Origin: Streptomyces sp. PsTaAH-137
GTDB taxonomy: Bacteria > Actinomycetota > Actinomycetes > Streptomycetales > Streptomycetaceae
Assembly: GCF_003259365.1 (NCBI RefSeq)
Contig: NZ_QLLY01000017.1
Span: forward strand, 1 to 64,000
DNA length: 64,000 bases
Reading direction: 5' to 3'
In this document: positions 17,333 through 28,644 of the stretch, piece by piece
Numbering within the stretch: position 1 is the first letter of the stretch
Layout of the letters: every line of letters starts with the position of its first letter
Position numbers and translations under genes: made by a program
Notes under the pieces: generated by a model
The model's database searches: none
Seen by the model: only the letters and a program-made list of their open reading frames with translations
Told to the model about the DNA's origin: nothing

Positions 17333-17806
17333 GTGCCGCACACCCTCGCCAGCGCCCCGATCATGGTTCTCAACGGTCCCAACCTGAACCTGCTCGGCAA
17401 GCGCCAGCCCGAGATCTACGGCCTCGACACGCTCGCCGACATCGAGGCGCTCTGCGTGAAGGCGGCCGCGTCCCATGGCGCCACGGTGGACTTCCGGCAG
17501 TCCAACCACGAGGGCGAGCTGGTCGACTGGATCCACGAGGCCCGGGAGAACCACGTGGGCATCGTCATCAACCCGGCCGCCTACTCGCACACGTCGGTGG
17601 CGATCCTGGACGCGCTCAACACCTGCGACGGCATGCCGGTGATCGAGGTCCACATCTCCAACATCCACCAGCGCGAGGAGTTCCGGCACCACTCCTACGT
17701 GTCGCACCGCGCCGACGGAGTGATCGCCGGATGCGGTGTGCAGGGGTACGTGTTCGGAGTGGAACGAGTGGCCGCGCTGGCAGCCCCCGCCACGGCGCGC
17801 GCGTAG
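17333..17806 (+). CDS. aroQ: 3-dehydroquinate dehydratase, type II
   Basis: Removes water from 3-dehydroquinate to give 3-dehydroshikimate in the shikimate pathway, or in quinate catabolism. The 157-residue type II enzyme has the NGPNLNLLGKRQPEIYG active-site region with the catalytic Tyr and flexible-loop Arg, NPAAYSHTS, and EVHISNIHQREEFRHHS with the catalytic His. The GTG at 17333 has a GGAGG site 5 nt upstream; a longer reading starting at 17153 is unsupported. It ends 4 nt before the stop of the convergent ABC ATPase. Confidence 0.95.
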   Translation: MPHTLASAPIMVLNGPNLNLLGKRQPEIYGLDTLADIEALCVKAAASHGATVDFRQSNHEGELVDWIHEARENHVGIVINPAAYSHTSVAILDALNTCDGMPVIEVHISNIHQREEFRHHSYVSHRADGVIAGCGVQGYVFGVERVAALAAPATARA

Positions 17807-17810
17807 ACGG

Positions 17811-18560
17811 CTACAGGCGCCCCGCCTCCACGATCCGCCGCAGGAACCGGCGGGTGCGTTCCTGCCGCGGATCCCCGAAGACGGCTTCGGGGGAACCGTG
17901 TTCGAGCACGACACCGCCCTCCAGGAAGCACACCTGGTCGGCGACCTCGCGCGCGAAGCTCATCTCGTGCGTGGCCAGCACCATGGTCATGCCCTCGCCC
18001 TTCAAGCCGCGTACGACGTCGAGGACTTCTCCCACCAGCTCCGGGTCGAGGGCCGCGGTGATCTCGTCGAGCAGCAGCAGGCGAGGCCGGACGGCGAGGG
18101 CCCGGACGATCGCCGCACGCTGCTGCTGGCCGCCGCTGAGCCGGTCCGGGTACTCGTCGGCCTTCGCGCCGAGCCCGAGGCGCTCCAGCAGACCCCTGGC
18201 CTGCTCCTCGGCCGCCTTCCGCGCGACACCGTGCACCCGGCGCGGTGCCAGCGTGATGTTATCCAGGACGGTCAGGTGCGGGAACAGGTTGTACGCCTGG
18301 AACACGATCCCGATCCGGCGCCGCACGGCGTCCGCGTCCGTGCGCGGATCGGTGATCTCCGCACCGTCCAGCCAGATCGCCCCGTCGTCGATCTCCTCCA
18401 GGAGGTTGGCGCAGCGCAGCAGTGTCGACTTTCCCGAGCCGGAGGCGCCGATCAGGGCCGTCACGGTGTGCGGGGCGACGTCGAGGTCCACGTCGCGCAG
18501 CACCACGCTCCCGCCGAACGTCTTGCGCACCGACCGCATCCGCAGCACGGGCTCGGTCAT
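17811..18560 (-). CDS. Amino-acid ABC transporter ATP-binding protein
   Basis: A 249-residue polar amino-acid (GlnQ-type) ABC ATPase. It has Walker A GASGSGKST, Q-loop FQAYNLFPHLT, signature LSGGQQQR, Walker B LLLLDEITAALDPE, and the switch His in ATHEMSFAREV. It energises import through the adjacent permease, whose stop overlaps this ATG by 4 nt. The order on the minus strand is binding protein, permease, ATPase, all coupled by 4-nt overlaps. Confidence 0.94.
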   Translation of the reverse strand: MTEPVLRMRSVRKTFGGSVVLRDVDLDVAPHTVTALIGASGSGKSTLLRCANLLEEIDDGAIWLDGAEITDPRTDADAVRRRIGIVFQAYNLFPHLTVLDNITLAPRRVHGVARKAAEEQARGLLERLGLGAKADEYPDRLSGGQQQRAAIVRALAVRPRLLLLDEITAALDPELVGEVLDVVRGLKGEGMTMVLATHEMSFAREVADQVCFLEGGVVLEHGSPEAVFGDPRQERTRRFLRRIVEAGRL

Positions 18561-19438
18561 ACGAGGCCTCCTTGGGCCCGGCGGCGGTCCATACGGGCCG
18601 TCACCCAGTCGGTGAAGCGGGTCATGGGGATGGTGAGCGCGACGAACACCAGACCCGCGACCACGTAAGGCGTGTAGTTGAAATCCTTGCCGGCGATGAT
18701 CTGCGCCGCGTACACGGCGTCCACCGCACCGCCGATGGAGACGAGCCCGGTGTCCTTCTGCAGCGACACCAGGTCGTTCAGCAAAGGAGGCACGACACGG
18801 CGCACCGCCTGGGGCAGCACCACGTAGCGCAGCGTCTGACGGTTGCTGAGCCCCAGGGAGCGCGCGGCGGCCCGCTGCGAGGAGTGCACCGACTCGATGC
18901 CGGCGCGGAAGACCTCGGCGACGTACGCCGAGTACGTCAGCACGAGCGCGGCCCCTCCCAGGACCACGGGATCCGTGGTGACTCCCTGGAGCCGCAGGGC
19001 GGGCACACCAAAGATGATCAGCAACAGGCAGATGATGAGCGGCAGTCCGCGGAAGAAGTCCGTGTACGCCGTCGCCAGCGCCCGCACCGGAAAGAACACA
19101 GGTCCCCGCAGGGTGCGCGCCAGGGCCAGCAGCATCCCGAGGACGAGCACGCACGCCCCGCACACCACCAGGAGGCGTACGTTCAGCCACAGGCCTTCCA
19201 GGACGTCGGGCAGCGCCACGCGCGCGTAGTGCGCGCTGAAGAAGGTTTCCTTCGTGCGGTCCCAGCCGGGGGAGCCGGTGACGACGAGGAACAGGACGGC
19301 ACCGGTGACCAGGGTGCTGAGCGCGGCGATGGCGGTCGCGCGCCGTGCACGGGCGCGCCGGTGGCGCTCGCGGGCCCTGCGCCGCTCGGAGGGGACGTAC
19401 GTGTCCTCCACGGGGGCGGGCTGTTTCGGGACGGTCAC
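18557..19438 (-). CDS. Amino-acid ABC transporter permease
   Basis: A 293-residue inner-membrane permease of the His/Glu/Gln transport family. A long basic cytoplasmic N-terminus (RRRARERHRRARARR) precedes the first helix, then a GLWLNVRLLVVCGACVLVLG helix. FFRGLPLIICLLLIIF and the EAA loop EVFRAGIESVHSSQRAAARS mark the family. It uses a GTG whose bases overlap the stop of the binding-protein gene (GTGA). It has a single permease gene, so the transporter is probably a homodimer in the membrane. Confidence 0.93.
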   Translation of the reverse strand: MTVPKQPAPVEDTYVPSERRRARERHRRARARRATAIAALSTLVTGAVLFLVVTGSPGWDRTKETFFSAHYARVALPDVLEGLWLNVRLLVVCGACVLVLGMLLALARTLRGPVFFPVRALATAYTDFFRGLPLIICLLLIIFGVPALRLQGVTTDPVVLGGAALVLTYSAYVAEVFRAGIESVHSSQRAAARSLGLSNRQTLRYVVLPQAVRRVVPPLLNDLVSLQKDTGLVSIGGAVDAVYAAQIIAGKDFNYTPYVVAGLVFVALTIPMTRFTDWVTARMDRRRAQGGLV

Positions 19439-20307
19439 TTCAGCACCGGAGCATCGACGGCCTCGGACAGCCACTTCTTCTCCAGCGAGGCGAGCGTGCC
19501 GTCCTTGCGGAGCGAGTCCACGGCGCCGGTCACGCAGGAGGTGAGCTTGCTTTCCTTGTCGAGTACGAGGCCGAACTGCTCCGGTGTGCCACCGGTGTTG
19601 TCGAACTGGCCCACCACCTCGGCGTCGGTGACCTCGGCGCCCGTGATGTAGAAGGCGGTCGGCAGGTCGACGACGATCGCGTCCACCTGGCCGTTCTTCA
19701 GCGCGGACTTGGCGAAGTCGTTCTTCTGGTAGACGGCGGGCTTCTGGTCCGGCTTCACCAGGTCGTTGATGAAGTCCAGGCTGGTGGTGCCGACCTGGGC
19801 GCCGAGTTTCACGCCCTTGAGGTCGGCCACGGTCTTCGCCTTGGCCGCTTTGGAGGACTTGAGGGCGACGACTGCCTGTCGCACGTCGTAGTAGCCGGAC
19901 GAGAACGCCACGGCCTTCTTGCGCGCCTCACTGATCGACACCTGGTTGATGTCGAAGTCGAACTTCTTGGCACCCGGTGCGAAGGAGCTGTTGAACGGCA
20001 CGGTCCGCCAGGCCACTTGAGACTTCTCGTAGCCGAGCTGTTTCGCCACGGCGTAGGCGACGGCCGATTCGAAGCCCTTGCCGTTGGCCGGGTCGTCGTC
20101 CTGGAACCACGGGGCGTAGGCGGGCTTGTCGGTGCCCACGGTGAGCTTCCCGGAGGCGACCGTGGCGAGCTTGCCGGGAGCGCAGGAGGAGGCGGTCGCG
20201 GGCTTGTCCCCGGCCTTGTTCTCAGGTTCGGGGGCGCAGGCCGCCGTCGCGGCGAGGACCACGGTCGAGCAGAGGGCAAGACGCACGGTGCGATTGTCGA
20301 GAGGCAT
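19435..20307 (-). CDS. Amino-acid ABC transporter substrate-binding lipoprotein
   Basis: A 290-residue extracellular solute-binding protein (family 3). A signal peptide with ALCSTVVLAATAAC gives a lipobox-like cleavage with Cys as the lipid anchor. The mature part shows KLTVGTDKPAYAPWFQ, then KGFESAVAYAVAKQLG, FDFDINQVSISEARKKAV and VDLPTAFYI, the typical two-lobe ligand-binding layout. The ligand is probably a polar amino acid. First gene of a coupled three-gene importer operon read leftwards. The ATG at 20307 begins the signal peptide; an extension to 20367 is not needed. Confidence 0.92.
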   Translation of the reverse strand: MPLDNRTVRLALCSTVVLAATAACAPEPENKAGDKPATASSCAPGKLATVASGKLTVGTDKPAYAPWFQDDDPANGKGFESAVAYAVAKQLGYEKSQVAWRTVPFNSSFAPGAKKFDFDINQVSISEARKKAVAFSSGYYDVRQAVVALKSSKAAKAKTVADLKGVKLGAQVGTTSLDFINDLVKPDQKPAVYQKNDFAKSALKNGQVDAIVVDLPTAFYITGAEVTDAEVVGQFDNTGGTPEQFGLVLDKESKLTSCVTGAVDSLRKDGTLASLEKKWLSEAVDAPVLK

Positions 20308-20421
20308 GGCGGGAGACTGGCAGCGCTCAGGCCCGTCTGTCGAGGTCAGACGGGCAACTGTCCGCATGGTGGGAACGGTGTTGCAGGTTCGTGAACACCC
20401 GTCCCGTACGGGCCTCTTGGG

Positions 20422-21078
20422 TCACCAGCCCCGGGCGCGCCACTCCTGCAGATGCGGCCGCTCGGCCCCCAGCGTCGTGTCGTTCCCGTGCCCCGGGTAG
20501 ACCCAGGTCTCGTCGGGGAGCCGCGCGAAGATCTTCGTCTCCACGTCGTCGATGAGGCTGGTGAAGGCCTGCGGGTCCTTCCAGGTGTTGCCCACGCCGC
20601 CCGGGAAGAGGCAGTCACCGGTGAAGACGTGCGGGTGGCCGTGCGGGTCGTCGTAGACCAGGGCGATGGAGCCGGGCGTGTGGCCCACCAGGTGGCGGGC
20701 CGTGAGCGAGATCTGGCCGAACTCGATCGTGTCCCCGTCGGCCACGGCCACGTCCGTCGCCACCGGGATGCCCTCGGCGTCGTCGCGCCCGGCGAACGTG
20801 CGCGCACCGGTCGCCGCGACGACCTCGGAGAGGGCCTGCCAGTGGTCCCCGTGCTGGTGCGTGGTGACGACGGCCGCGATGCCGTCGTCACCGATGAGGC
20901 GCAGCAGCGTCTTCGGCTCGTTCGCCGCGTCGATGAGGAGCTGCTGGTCGGTCGCGCGGCAGCGCAGCAGATAGGCGTTGTTGTCCATCGGCCCGACCGC
21001 GACCTTGGAGATCATCAGGCTCTGCAGCTCGTGCACGTCCGCCGGGCCGCCGACCTTCACCGTTCCGCTGTACGTCAT
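20422..21078 (-). CDS. Metallo-beta-lactamase-fold hydrolase (glyoxalase II-like)
   Basis: A 218-residue MBL-fold enzyme with the THQHGDHW dinuclear metal motif near residue 73, LVGHTPGS, FTGDCLFPGG and the late WVYPGHGNDTTLG. The layout matches hydroxyacylglutathione hydrolase-like proteins. Actinomycetes use mycothiol, so a mycothiol-conjugate thioesterase or other small hydrolase is possible. It is followed on the left by a 114-nt gap to the ABC operon. Its right neighbour on the same strand is an MDMPI-like gene that ends 10 nt before this start, so the two are probably cotranscribed. Confidence 0.9.
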   Translation of the reverse strand: MTYSGTVKVGGPADVHELQSLMISKVAVGPMDNNAYLLRCRATDQQLLIDAANEPKTLLRLIGDDGIAAVVTTHQHGDHWQALSEVVAATGARTFAGRDDAEGIPVATDVAVADGDTIEFGQISLTARHLVGHTPGSIALVYDDPHGHPHVFTGDCLFPGGVGNTWKDPQAFTSLIDDVETKIFARLPDETWVYPGHGNDTTLGAERPHLQEWRARGW

Positions 21079-21087
21079 GGGTTCAGC

Positions 21088-21810
21088 CTATAGCGGGGGC
21101 AGTGTCGGCAGGGTGCCCCGGTCGACGGCGAGGGCGGAGCCCGGGCGACGGCCGCAGAGCCAGCCCAGGAGGTCGGCGGGGCGGCCCGTTACGGACAGGG
21201 GGGCACCAGGAGCGCCGCCGCCCGTTGTCCAGTTGCCGGTGCCGAATCCGGCGCCCCGGCTCCACATGCGCCCCGTCTCCGTGACCAGGGCCACGGACGG
21301 CACCTCGCTGTGCCCGGCGAAACGCTCGGCCAGGAAGTCGATCTCGCGGTAGGTGAACTCCTCCGGGAGGTCCTCCAGCTCGTAGCCGATCCCGAGGTCC
21401 ACGTGGTGCAGCTCGACCTCGACGAGACGACGGAAGGGGATGCGGGAGGCTGTGTCGGTGACCCCGTTGCGGAGCTCGACCGTCCGCCCCCAGTCGCCTT
21501 CCTCTGCTCCGGCACGCGCGAACAGCTCCGCGCTCTCGCGCACGTCGTCGAGCTGTTCGCGCAGCCCGCGCGGCGCGTCGCGCGCGATGTCGGCGTCGCG
21601 TGCCTCGGCGCTCACGTACATGGGGCGGCCGGCGAGAACGTTGACCAGCGCCTCCGCGTTCCGGGCGAGGTGGGCCAGCACATGGCCACGACTCCAGCCC
21701 GGAAGCCGTGACGGCTCGGTCACGTCGGCGTTGTCCAGGGTGCCGACCACGGCGAGCAGCCTGTCGGTCGCTTCGCGTACAGACTCCAGGTCGCGCACGT
21801 GATCAATCAT
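21088..21810 (-). CDS. Maleylpyruvate isomerase-family (MDMPI/DinB-fold) mycothiol-dependent enzyme
   Basis: A 240-residue four-helix DinB-fold protein. The N-terminal segment has LPGWSRGHVLAHLARNAEAL, which carries the metal-binding His pair; LVEVELHHVDLGIGYELEDL gives the third His and the family's hallmark. A C-terminal domain of about 80 residues ends in LLGWLCGRRP. Members act on mycothiol conjugates or isomerise maleylpyruvate. The pair with the MBL hydrolase next door suggests thiol-linked detoxification. The ATG at 21810 starts at the conserved MIDHVRDLESV; no strong ribosome site is visible. Confidence 0.87.
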   Translation of the reverse strand: MIDHVRDLESVREATDRLLAVVGTLDNADVTEPSRLPGWSRGHVLAHLARNAEALVNVLAGRPMYVSAEARDADIARDAPRGLREQLDDVRESAELFARAGAEEGDWGRTVELRNGVTDTASRIPFRRLVEVELHHVDLGIGYELEDLPEEFTYREIDFLAERFAGHSEVPSVALVTETGRMWSRGAGFGTGNWTTGGGAPGAPLSVTGRPADLLGWLCGRRPGSALAVDRGTLPTLPPL

Positions 21811-21954
21811 GGCGCCGACGATAGCTGCGCCACACGTTCGGGTGAAGGTGGCCGACGTCGCGCCTAAATCGAATACACGTGCTATATGGTCGAGTGCGAC
21901 ATCGGGCATGGTTGAAGGTCCGGTTTTGTTAGCAAGCAGGGAAACCAACCGGCG

Positions 21955-21977
21955 TTGTCAGTGGCTCCCTCTACTCT
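21955..21977 (+). promoter_or_regulatory. LexA-independent DNA-damage promoter (RecA-NDp/PafBC type) of uvrA
   Basis: TTGTCAGTG (21955-21963), an 8-nt spacer and TACTCT (21972-21977) match TTGTCRGTG-N8-TANNNT perfectly. The extended text TTGTCAGTGGCT is also that of recA promoters. The start near 21984 leaves a leader of about 115 nt, unlike the leaderless ogt and uvrB. Confidence 0.8.
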
Positions 21978-22007
21978 TCGAAGACAGCCCTCTCGTGACT
22001 TTCCCGG

Positions 22008-22036
22008 GGCTCTCTCGGGGCGTCCTCGAGAGAGCC
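22008..22036 (+). other. Hairpin in the uvrA leader
   Basis: GGCTCTCTC (22008-22016) pairs with GAGAGAGCC (22028-22036), with further pairing inwards. A smaller GGGGC-TATC-GCCCC hairpin follows at 22052-22065. Together they fill the untranslated leader between promoter and GTG and could act in attenuation or mRNA stability. Confidence 0.5.
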
Positions 22037-22097
22037 AGACCTCGGGGGGCGGGGGCTATCGCCCCTGTCGCTTCTCTCTAGAAAGGTGCGGACCGGC

Positions 22098-25178
<3,081 letters not shown>

Positions 25179-25215
25179 CACAGAGGAGCCGTTGGTTACT
25201 CTCCGTGAAATATTT

Positions 25216-25246
25216 GGTGCCCCGTGGGAACTTCCCACGGGGCACC
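25216..25246 (+). terminator. Hairpin terminator after uvrA
   Basis: A perfect inverted repeat, GGTGCCCCGTGGGA (25216-25229) with its complement (25233-25246), has a 3-nt loop and lies 38 nt after the uvrA stop. Confidence 0.8.
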
Positions 25247-25381
25247 GTCCGTTCAACAGTCAGCCGGCCTGGTCCCGCGGTTCACTGCCGCCGTGAACCG
25301 CAGGATCAGTCGAACCTTGACAACAGCACAGAGCAGAGCTGTCGGTCCGATACCGTCGCGGGGAGGGGTTCCGGCAGGCCC

Positions 25382-26326
25382 CTACACCTCCCCGACCTCG
25401 GATCCGTAGGGCGGTTCCGCTCCCGCGCGGGAGCAGGTGATCGCCGCCGCGCGGGCCGCGAACCGGAGCAGGCGTGTCCAGCCGTCACCGTCCAGGCCGT
25501 CGACGGCGGCGGGGGAGAGGGCATCCTGCTGCGAAAGGCCGTGCAGCAGCGCCGCGTTGACCGTGTCACCGGCGCCGATGGTGTCGACGACCTCGACCCG
25601 CTCACCCGGGACGGCGTACTCGCCGCCGTTCCGTGTGAAGACGGTCAGACCGTCTCCGCCCCGCGTGAGCACCACGGCGGCGGGCCCGCTGGAGAGCCAT
25701 TCCTGCGGTGTACCGCCGAGCCACTGCGCGTCCTCCTCGGAGAGCTTGAGGAGCGTGGTCGAGGGCAGCCAGTTCTTGAAGCGGGCCCGGTAGGCGTCCG
25801 CGTCGGGGATCAGCCCGGGCCGGATGTTCGGGTCGAGCGCGGTGAACAGACCCTGGGCGGAGGCCGCCCGCATCAGGTCCTCGTAGGCGCTCGCGCCCGG
25901 CTCCAGGACCAGCGAGCAGGTGCCGAACGACACCGCGCGCGTACCCGCCGGAAGCAGGTCAGGCACCGAGAAGAGGCGATCGGCGGTGCCCTCCGCATAG
26001 AAGGAGTAGCCGGCCGAACCGTCCGGCCCGATGGACGTGACCGCCAGCGTCGTCGGCTCGTCCCCGCGCTGCACGGGCGAGGTGTCCACCCCTGCGGAGC
26101 GCAGACCGTTCAGCAGGGCCTCGCCGAAGCCGTCCCGGGACAGGCGGGAACAGAAGGCGACGGGAGAGCCGAGGCGGCCGAGCGCCACCGCCGTGTTGTA
26201 CGGGCCGCCGCCCAGCCGCGGTGCGAGCGGGGGCAGCCCGGGAGCCCGTCGGTCCGCGCCGCCGTCGTCGGGGCTCGACCCCAGCGGGACGAGATCGATC
26301 AGGGCCTCTCCGGCGACGACGATCAC
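25382..26326 (-). CDS. PfkB-family sugar kinase (fructokinase-like)
   Basis: A 314-residue ribokinase-fold kinase. It begins VVAGEALIDLVPLG, has the RLGGGPYNTAVALGRLG sugar-binding motif, and the catalytic DTIGAGDTVNAALLH near residue 250, whose GAGD supplies the base. The GEALID start and GGGPYNTA are typical of bacterial fructokinases, but other hexoses are possible. It stands alone; the uvrA terminator is on its left and a 432-nt gap on its right. No transporter or sugar operon adjoins it. Confidence 0.88.
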   Translation of the reverse strand: MIVVAGEALIDLVPLGSSPDDGGADRRAPGLPPLAPRLGGGPYNTAVALGRLGSPVAFCSRLSRDGFGEALLNGLRSAGVDTSPVQRGDEPTTLAVTSIGPDGSAGYSFYAEGTADRLFSVPDLLPAGTRAVSFGTCSLVLEPGASAYEDLMRAASAQGLFTALDPNIRPGLIPDADAYRARFKNWLPSTTLLKLSEEDAQWLGGTPQEWLSSGPAAVVLTRGGDGLTVFTRNGGEYAVPGERVEVVDTIGAGDTVNAALLHGLSQQDALSPAAVDGLDGDGWTRLLRFAARAAAITCSRAGAEPPYGSEVGEV

Positions 26327-26758
26327 AACGGGGTCCTTTCAGACGGCGGACGGAGTGGTGCGGGGCGAGCGGGCAGCCGTGTGTCCGGTCGTCCCGAGGG
26401 GCGACCGAACGACGGCATGATCACGGTCGGCGCCGCGCACACCGTGGCCGACCCCTGAGCGACACAGCCTCCTGTGAAGCGGGCCGCCCGACGGCAGGCT
26501 AGAGCGTCGGCGACCTGCGAGGCACCACCTGCCCCCGACCCGGGCACGCACACCGCCGAAGCGGGCACACGGAGGGCGGGACCGGGCGTTCCTCTCACCG
26601 CTCCCAAGCCGCTCGCGCACCGCTCCGCAGGGGCCCCGCCAGGGTGCCTGCCACCCCGCCGGTATCGTCTGATCTGTCACCCCTGGTCAGCCTCAAGGCC
26701 GGTCGGTTCCCGGCCCGGCGCCGGGCTGCCTCCGCCCAGCGACACCCGTGGAGCCTCG
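26327..26758. other. Intergenic region between sugar kinase and Rieske gene
   Basis: This 432-nt divergent region must hold promoters for both flanking genes. A TATCGT -10-like hexamer lies at 26663-26668 on the plus strand, without a convincing -35. I see no repeat, RNA gene or short conserved frame in it. Confidence 0.4.
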
Positions 26759-27190
26759 ATGCCCGGCACAACCCCTTCCCGCATCTCTCGCCGCACCGCG
26801 CTGCGCGGCGTCGCCATTGCGGGGACGGCAGGGATCGGCCTGACCGCGTGCTCCACCGGGGGCGACTCGGGTGCGGCCGCCGCACCCACCGCGCCCGTCG
26901 ACCTGGGCAAGGCCGACGAGGTACCCGAAGGCGGCGCGAAGCTCTACAAGGACGAGCACGTCGTGGTCAGCCGTGCCGAGAGCGGCGACTACAAGGCGTT
27001 CAGCACGATCTGCACCCACGCCGGATGCCCCATCGGGATGCTGAAGGGCACCGAGCTGACCTGCAACTGCCACGGCAGCAAGTTCGACGCCACCACCGGG
27101 AAGGTGCTGCAGTCCCCGGCGACGGAGCCGCTGGAGGAGCTTTCGGTGAAGGTCGAGGGCGGCAAGATCGTCGCGAGCCCCAAGCAGTAG
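26759..27190 (+). CDS. Rieske [2Fe-2S] protein, Tat-exported lipoprotein type
   Basis: A 143-residue exported Rieske protein. The N-terminus has a twin-arginine motif (SRRTALRG), a hydrophobic stretch and LTAC, which fits a Tat signal with a lipobox, so it would be anchored outside the membrane. The cluster ligands are complete: CTHAGC and CNCHGS, each giving Cys and His, with the disulfide Cys pair included. The end, PLEELSVKVEGGKIVA, is typical. It may act as an electron carrier in the respiratory periphery. The ATG at 26759 begins the signal peptide; a longer frame upstream is low-complexity. Confidence 0.9.
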   Translation: MPGTTPSRISRRTALRGVAIAGTAGIGLTACSTGGDSGAAAAPTAPVDLGKADEVPEGGAKLYKDEHVVVSRAESGDYKAFSTICTHAGCPIGMLKGTELTCNCHGSKFDATTGKVLQSPATEPLEELSVKVEGGKIVASPKQ

Positions 27191-27322
27191 ACCCCGCCGA
27201 GAACGTCCTGATCCCGCCTCCACCGCCCAGCCGCCCCACCGCTTCCGGCCGCCCACCGTGCCCGGCCCCGGGGCGACCTGGATCAGGTCGACCCGGCCCG
27301 GGCCCGCCATCACCCTCCACCC

Positions 27323-28273
27323 CTACTCCCAATCCCAGCCGATCCCCAGCAGCCCCACCCGTACGCCCTGCTCCACCATGTGCACCGACCGGTGCCGATC
27401 GCTGACCGTCAGTTCCTGGCGGTCGACGCGTGGGGCGGCCGTAGACCGTTGGGCGAAGCGGTGGCAGCCCACCGGCAGCGTGTCGTCGGCGAACCGCACC
27501 TGGAGCGCGTACTGCCCGCCGGCGCGGCTGAACCCGCGAACGTACTGGCTCGACGTGCCCGCGGTGCCGTCCTGGAATCCGTAGCGGAACACATGGGTGT
27601 CCCCGGCCCGCAGCCGCGTGTCGAAGAGCAGTTCCGTCACCAGCACGCCGGTTTTGGTGTCCCAGCACATCCGTCCGGTACGACAGTTCTCCACGGCCTC
27701 CACCGCCACGTCCCTGGGGGAGCAGCCCGGGTCTCCGTGATGGACGGCCACATAGCGGTCCACCCCGTCGCGATGGGCCCGCACGATGTGCTGCGAGTCT
27801 CTGCCGAGCAGCTCCCTGCGGGACCCGATCCGGACCCGTTCGAAGTGCCCGACGGTGTGCAGGCCCCCGTCCAGGGGTGACCCCAGCTCCGTCAGCAGCC
27901 GGTGGAGCACTCCGGAGGCCGTGGTCGGCGGGCGGTACGGGCGCGTCGTGGGCCGCTGCTCCGCGACAGGCTTCTCGCCCCGCCCGAGGAGCCGGATCAG
28001 CGACTCGTCGGGCAGCTGAAGGATCTCCTCCAGAGCACGCACGGCCCGCATCGACTCGTCGCGCTGCGGTCTTCGCGCCCCCTGCTGCCAGTAACTCAAG
28101 CTGGTCACACCGACCTTGATGCCCTGGCGCGACAGATGATGCTGCACCCGGTGCAGTGGCAGTCTCCGGGCGGCTATCGCGGCCCGCAGGGCGACATGGA
28201 ACGGGCCGGTGCGCAGAGCCGCCTCCAGTGCCGGTGGCCGTTTGGTTTCCGTGTGCTGTTCGCCCAGTCGCAT
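27323..28273 (-). CDS. XRE-like helix-turn-helix regulator with unknown C-terminal domain
   Basis: A 316-residue protein. The N-terminal third holds a helix-turn-helix region: HVALRAAIAARRLPLHRVQHHL followed by TSLSYWQQGARRPQR, with the SYW-QGARRP recognition-helix pattern of XRE-like regulators. The C-terminal two-thirds are strand-rich (GVDRYVAVHHGD, GVLVTELLFDTRL, THVFRYGF) and match no family I recognise; they could be a ligand or protein-binding sensor. The ATG at 28273 has a CGGAGACC ribosome site; the ATG at 28321 does not. It converges with the Rieske gene and is divergent from uvrC. Confidence 0.75.
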   Translation of the reverse strand: MRLGEQHTETKRPPALEAALRTGPFHVALRAAIAARRLPLHRVQHHLSRQGIKVGVTSLSYWQQGARRPQRDESMRAVRALEEILQLPDESLIRLLGRGEKPVAEQRPTTRPYRPPTTASGVLHRLLTELGSPLDGGLHTVGHFERVRIGSRRELLGRDSQHIVRAHRDGVDRYVAVHHGDPGCSPRDVAVEAVENCRTGRMCWDTKTGVLVTELLFDTRLRAGDTHVFRYGFQDGTAGTSSQYVRGFSRAGGQYALQVRFADDTLPVGCHRFAQRSTAAPRVDRQELTVSDRHRSVHMVEQGVRVGLLGIGWDWE

Positions 28274-28616
28274 CGGGGTCTCCGCTTCTCCGCACACTGC
28301 CTGCGGAATGTGAACATCCACATCGCTGTATCGGGGCGTTCGCGCCGGTCGGAGTGAGGGCGGTCGGTCGACGTACAGGGGTTCCTCACATCCGTACGAC
28401 GTCGTTCAGCGCCCGAAGTCACCCGGCATTGAAGCGTGTTGATCTGCCACCGACAAGGGCCGATCCGCGCCAGTGTGTCCGGACATGGCAGGGCGGCCAC
28501 GACGAGCACATCGTCCGCCGCGCCGACCCGGCAGAAGACGCCGGTGCCGGGCGGGGAGCGGCACGGCTGTGGCCGCTCGGCCCGCCCGCCGGACGGGCTG
28601 ACCTGGCGGGCTGCGC

Positions 28617-28640
28617 GGCCGGTCCGGCGCCGGACCGGCC
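28617..28640. promoter_or_regulatory. Perfect 24-bp palindrome before uvrC promoter
   Basis: GGCCGGTCCGGC followed by its exact complement (28617-28640) ends 4 nt before the uvrC -35-like element. It could be an operator, or a hairpin that insulates the promoter from upstream transcription. Confidence 0.5.
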
Positions 28641-28644
28641 CGAA

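Noticed and set aside
20125..20140. TTGTCGGTG inside the ABC binding-protein gene
   Set aside because: It has no matching -10 at the right distance and lies inside coding sequence.
21869..21884. TCGAAT-N4-GTGCTA as a LexA (SOS) box for uvrA
   Set aside because: Only 9 of 12 positions match TCGAAC-N4-GTTCGA, and it lies over 200 nt from the gene, upstream of a perfect damage promoter.
28447..28455. Minus-strand TTGTCGGTG near 28.4 kb as another damage promoter
   Set aside because: No TANNNT lies 8 nt downstream on that strand, so the element is incomplete.
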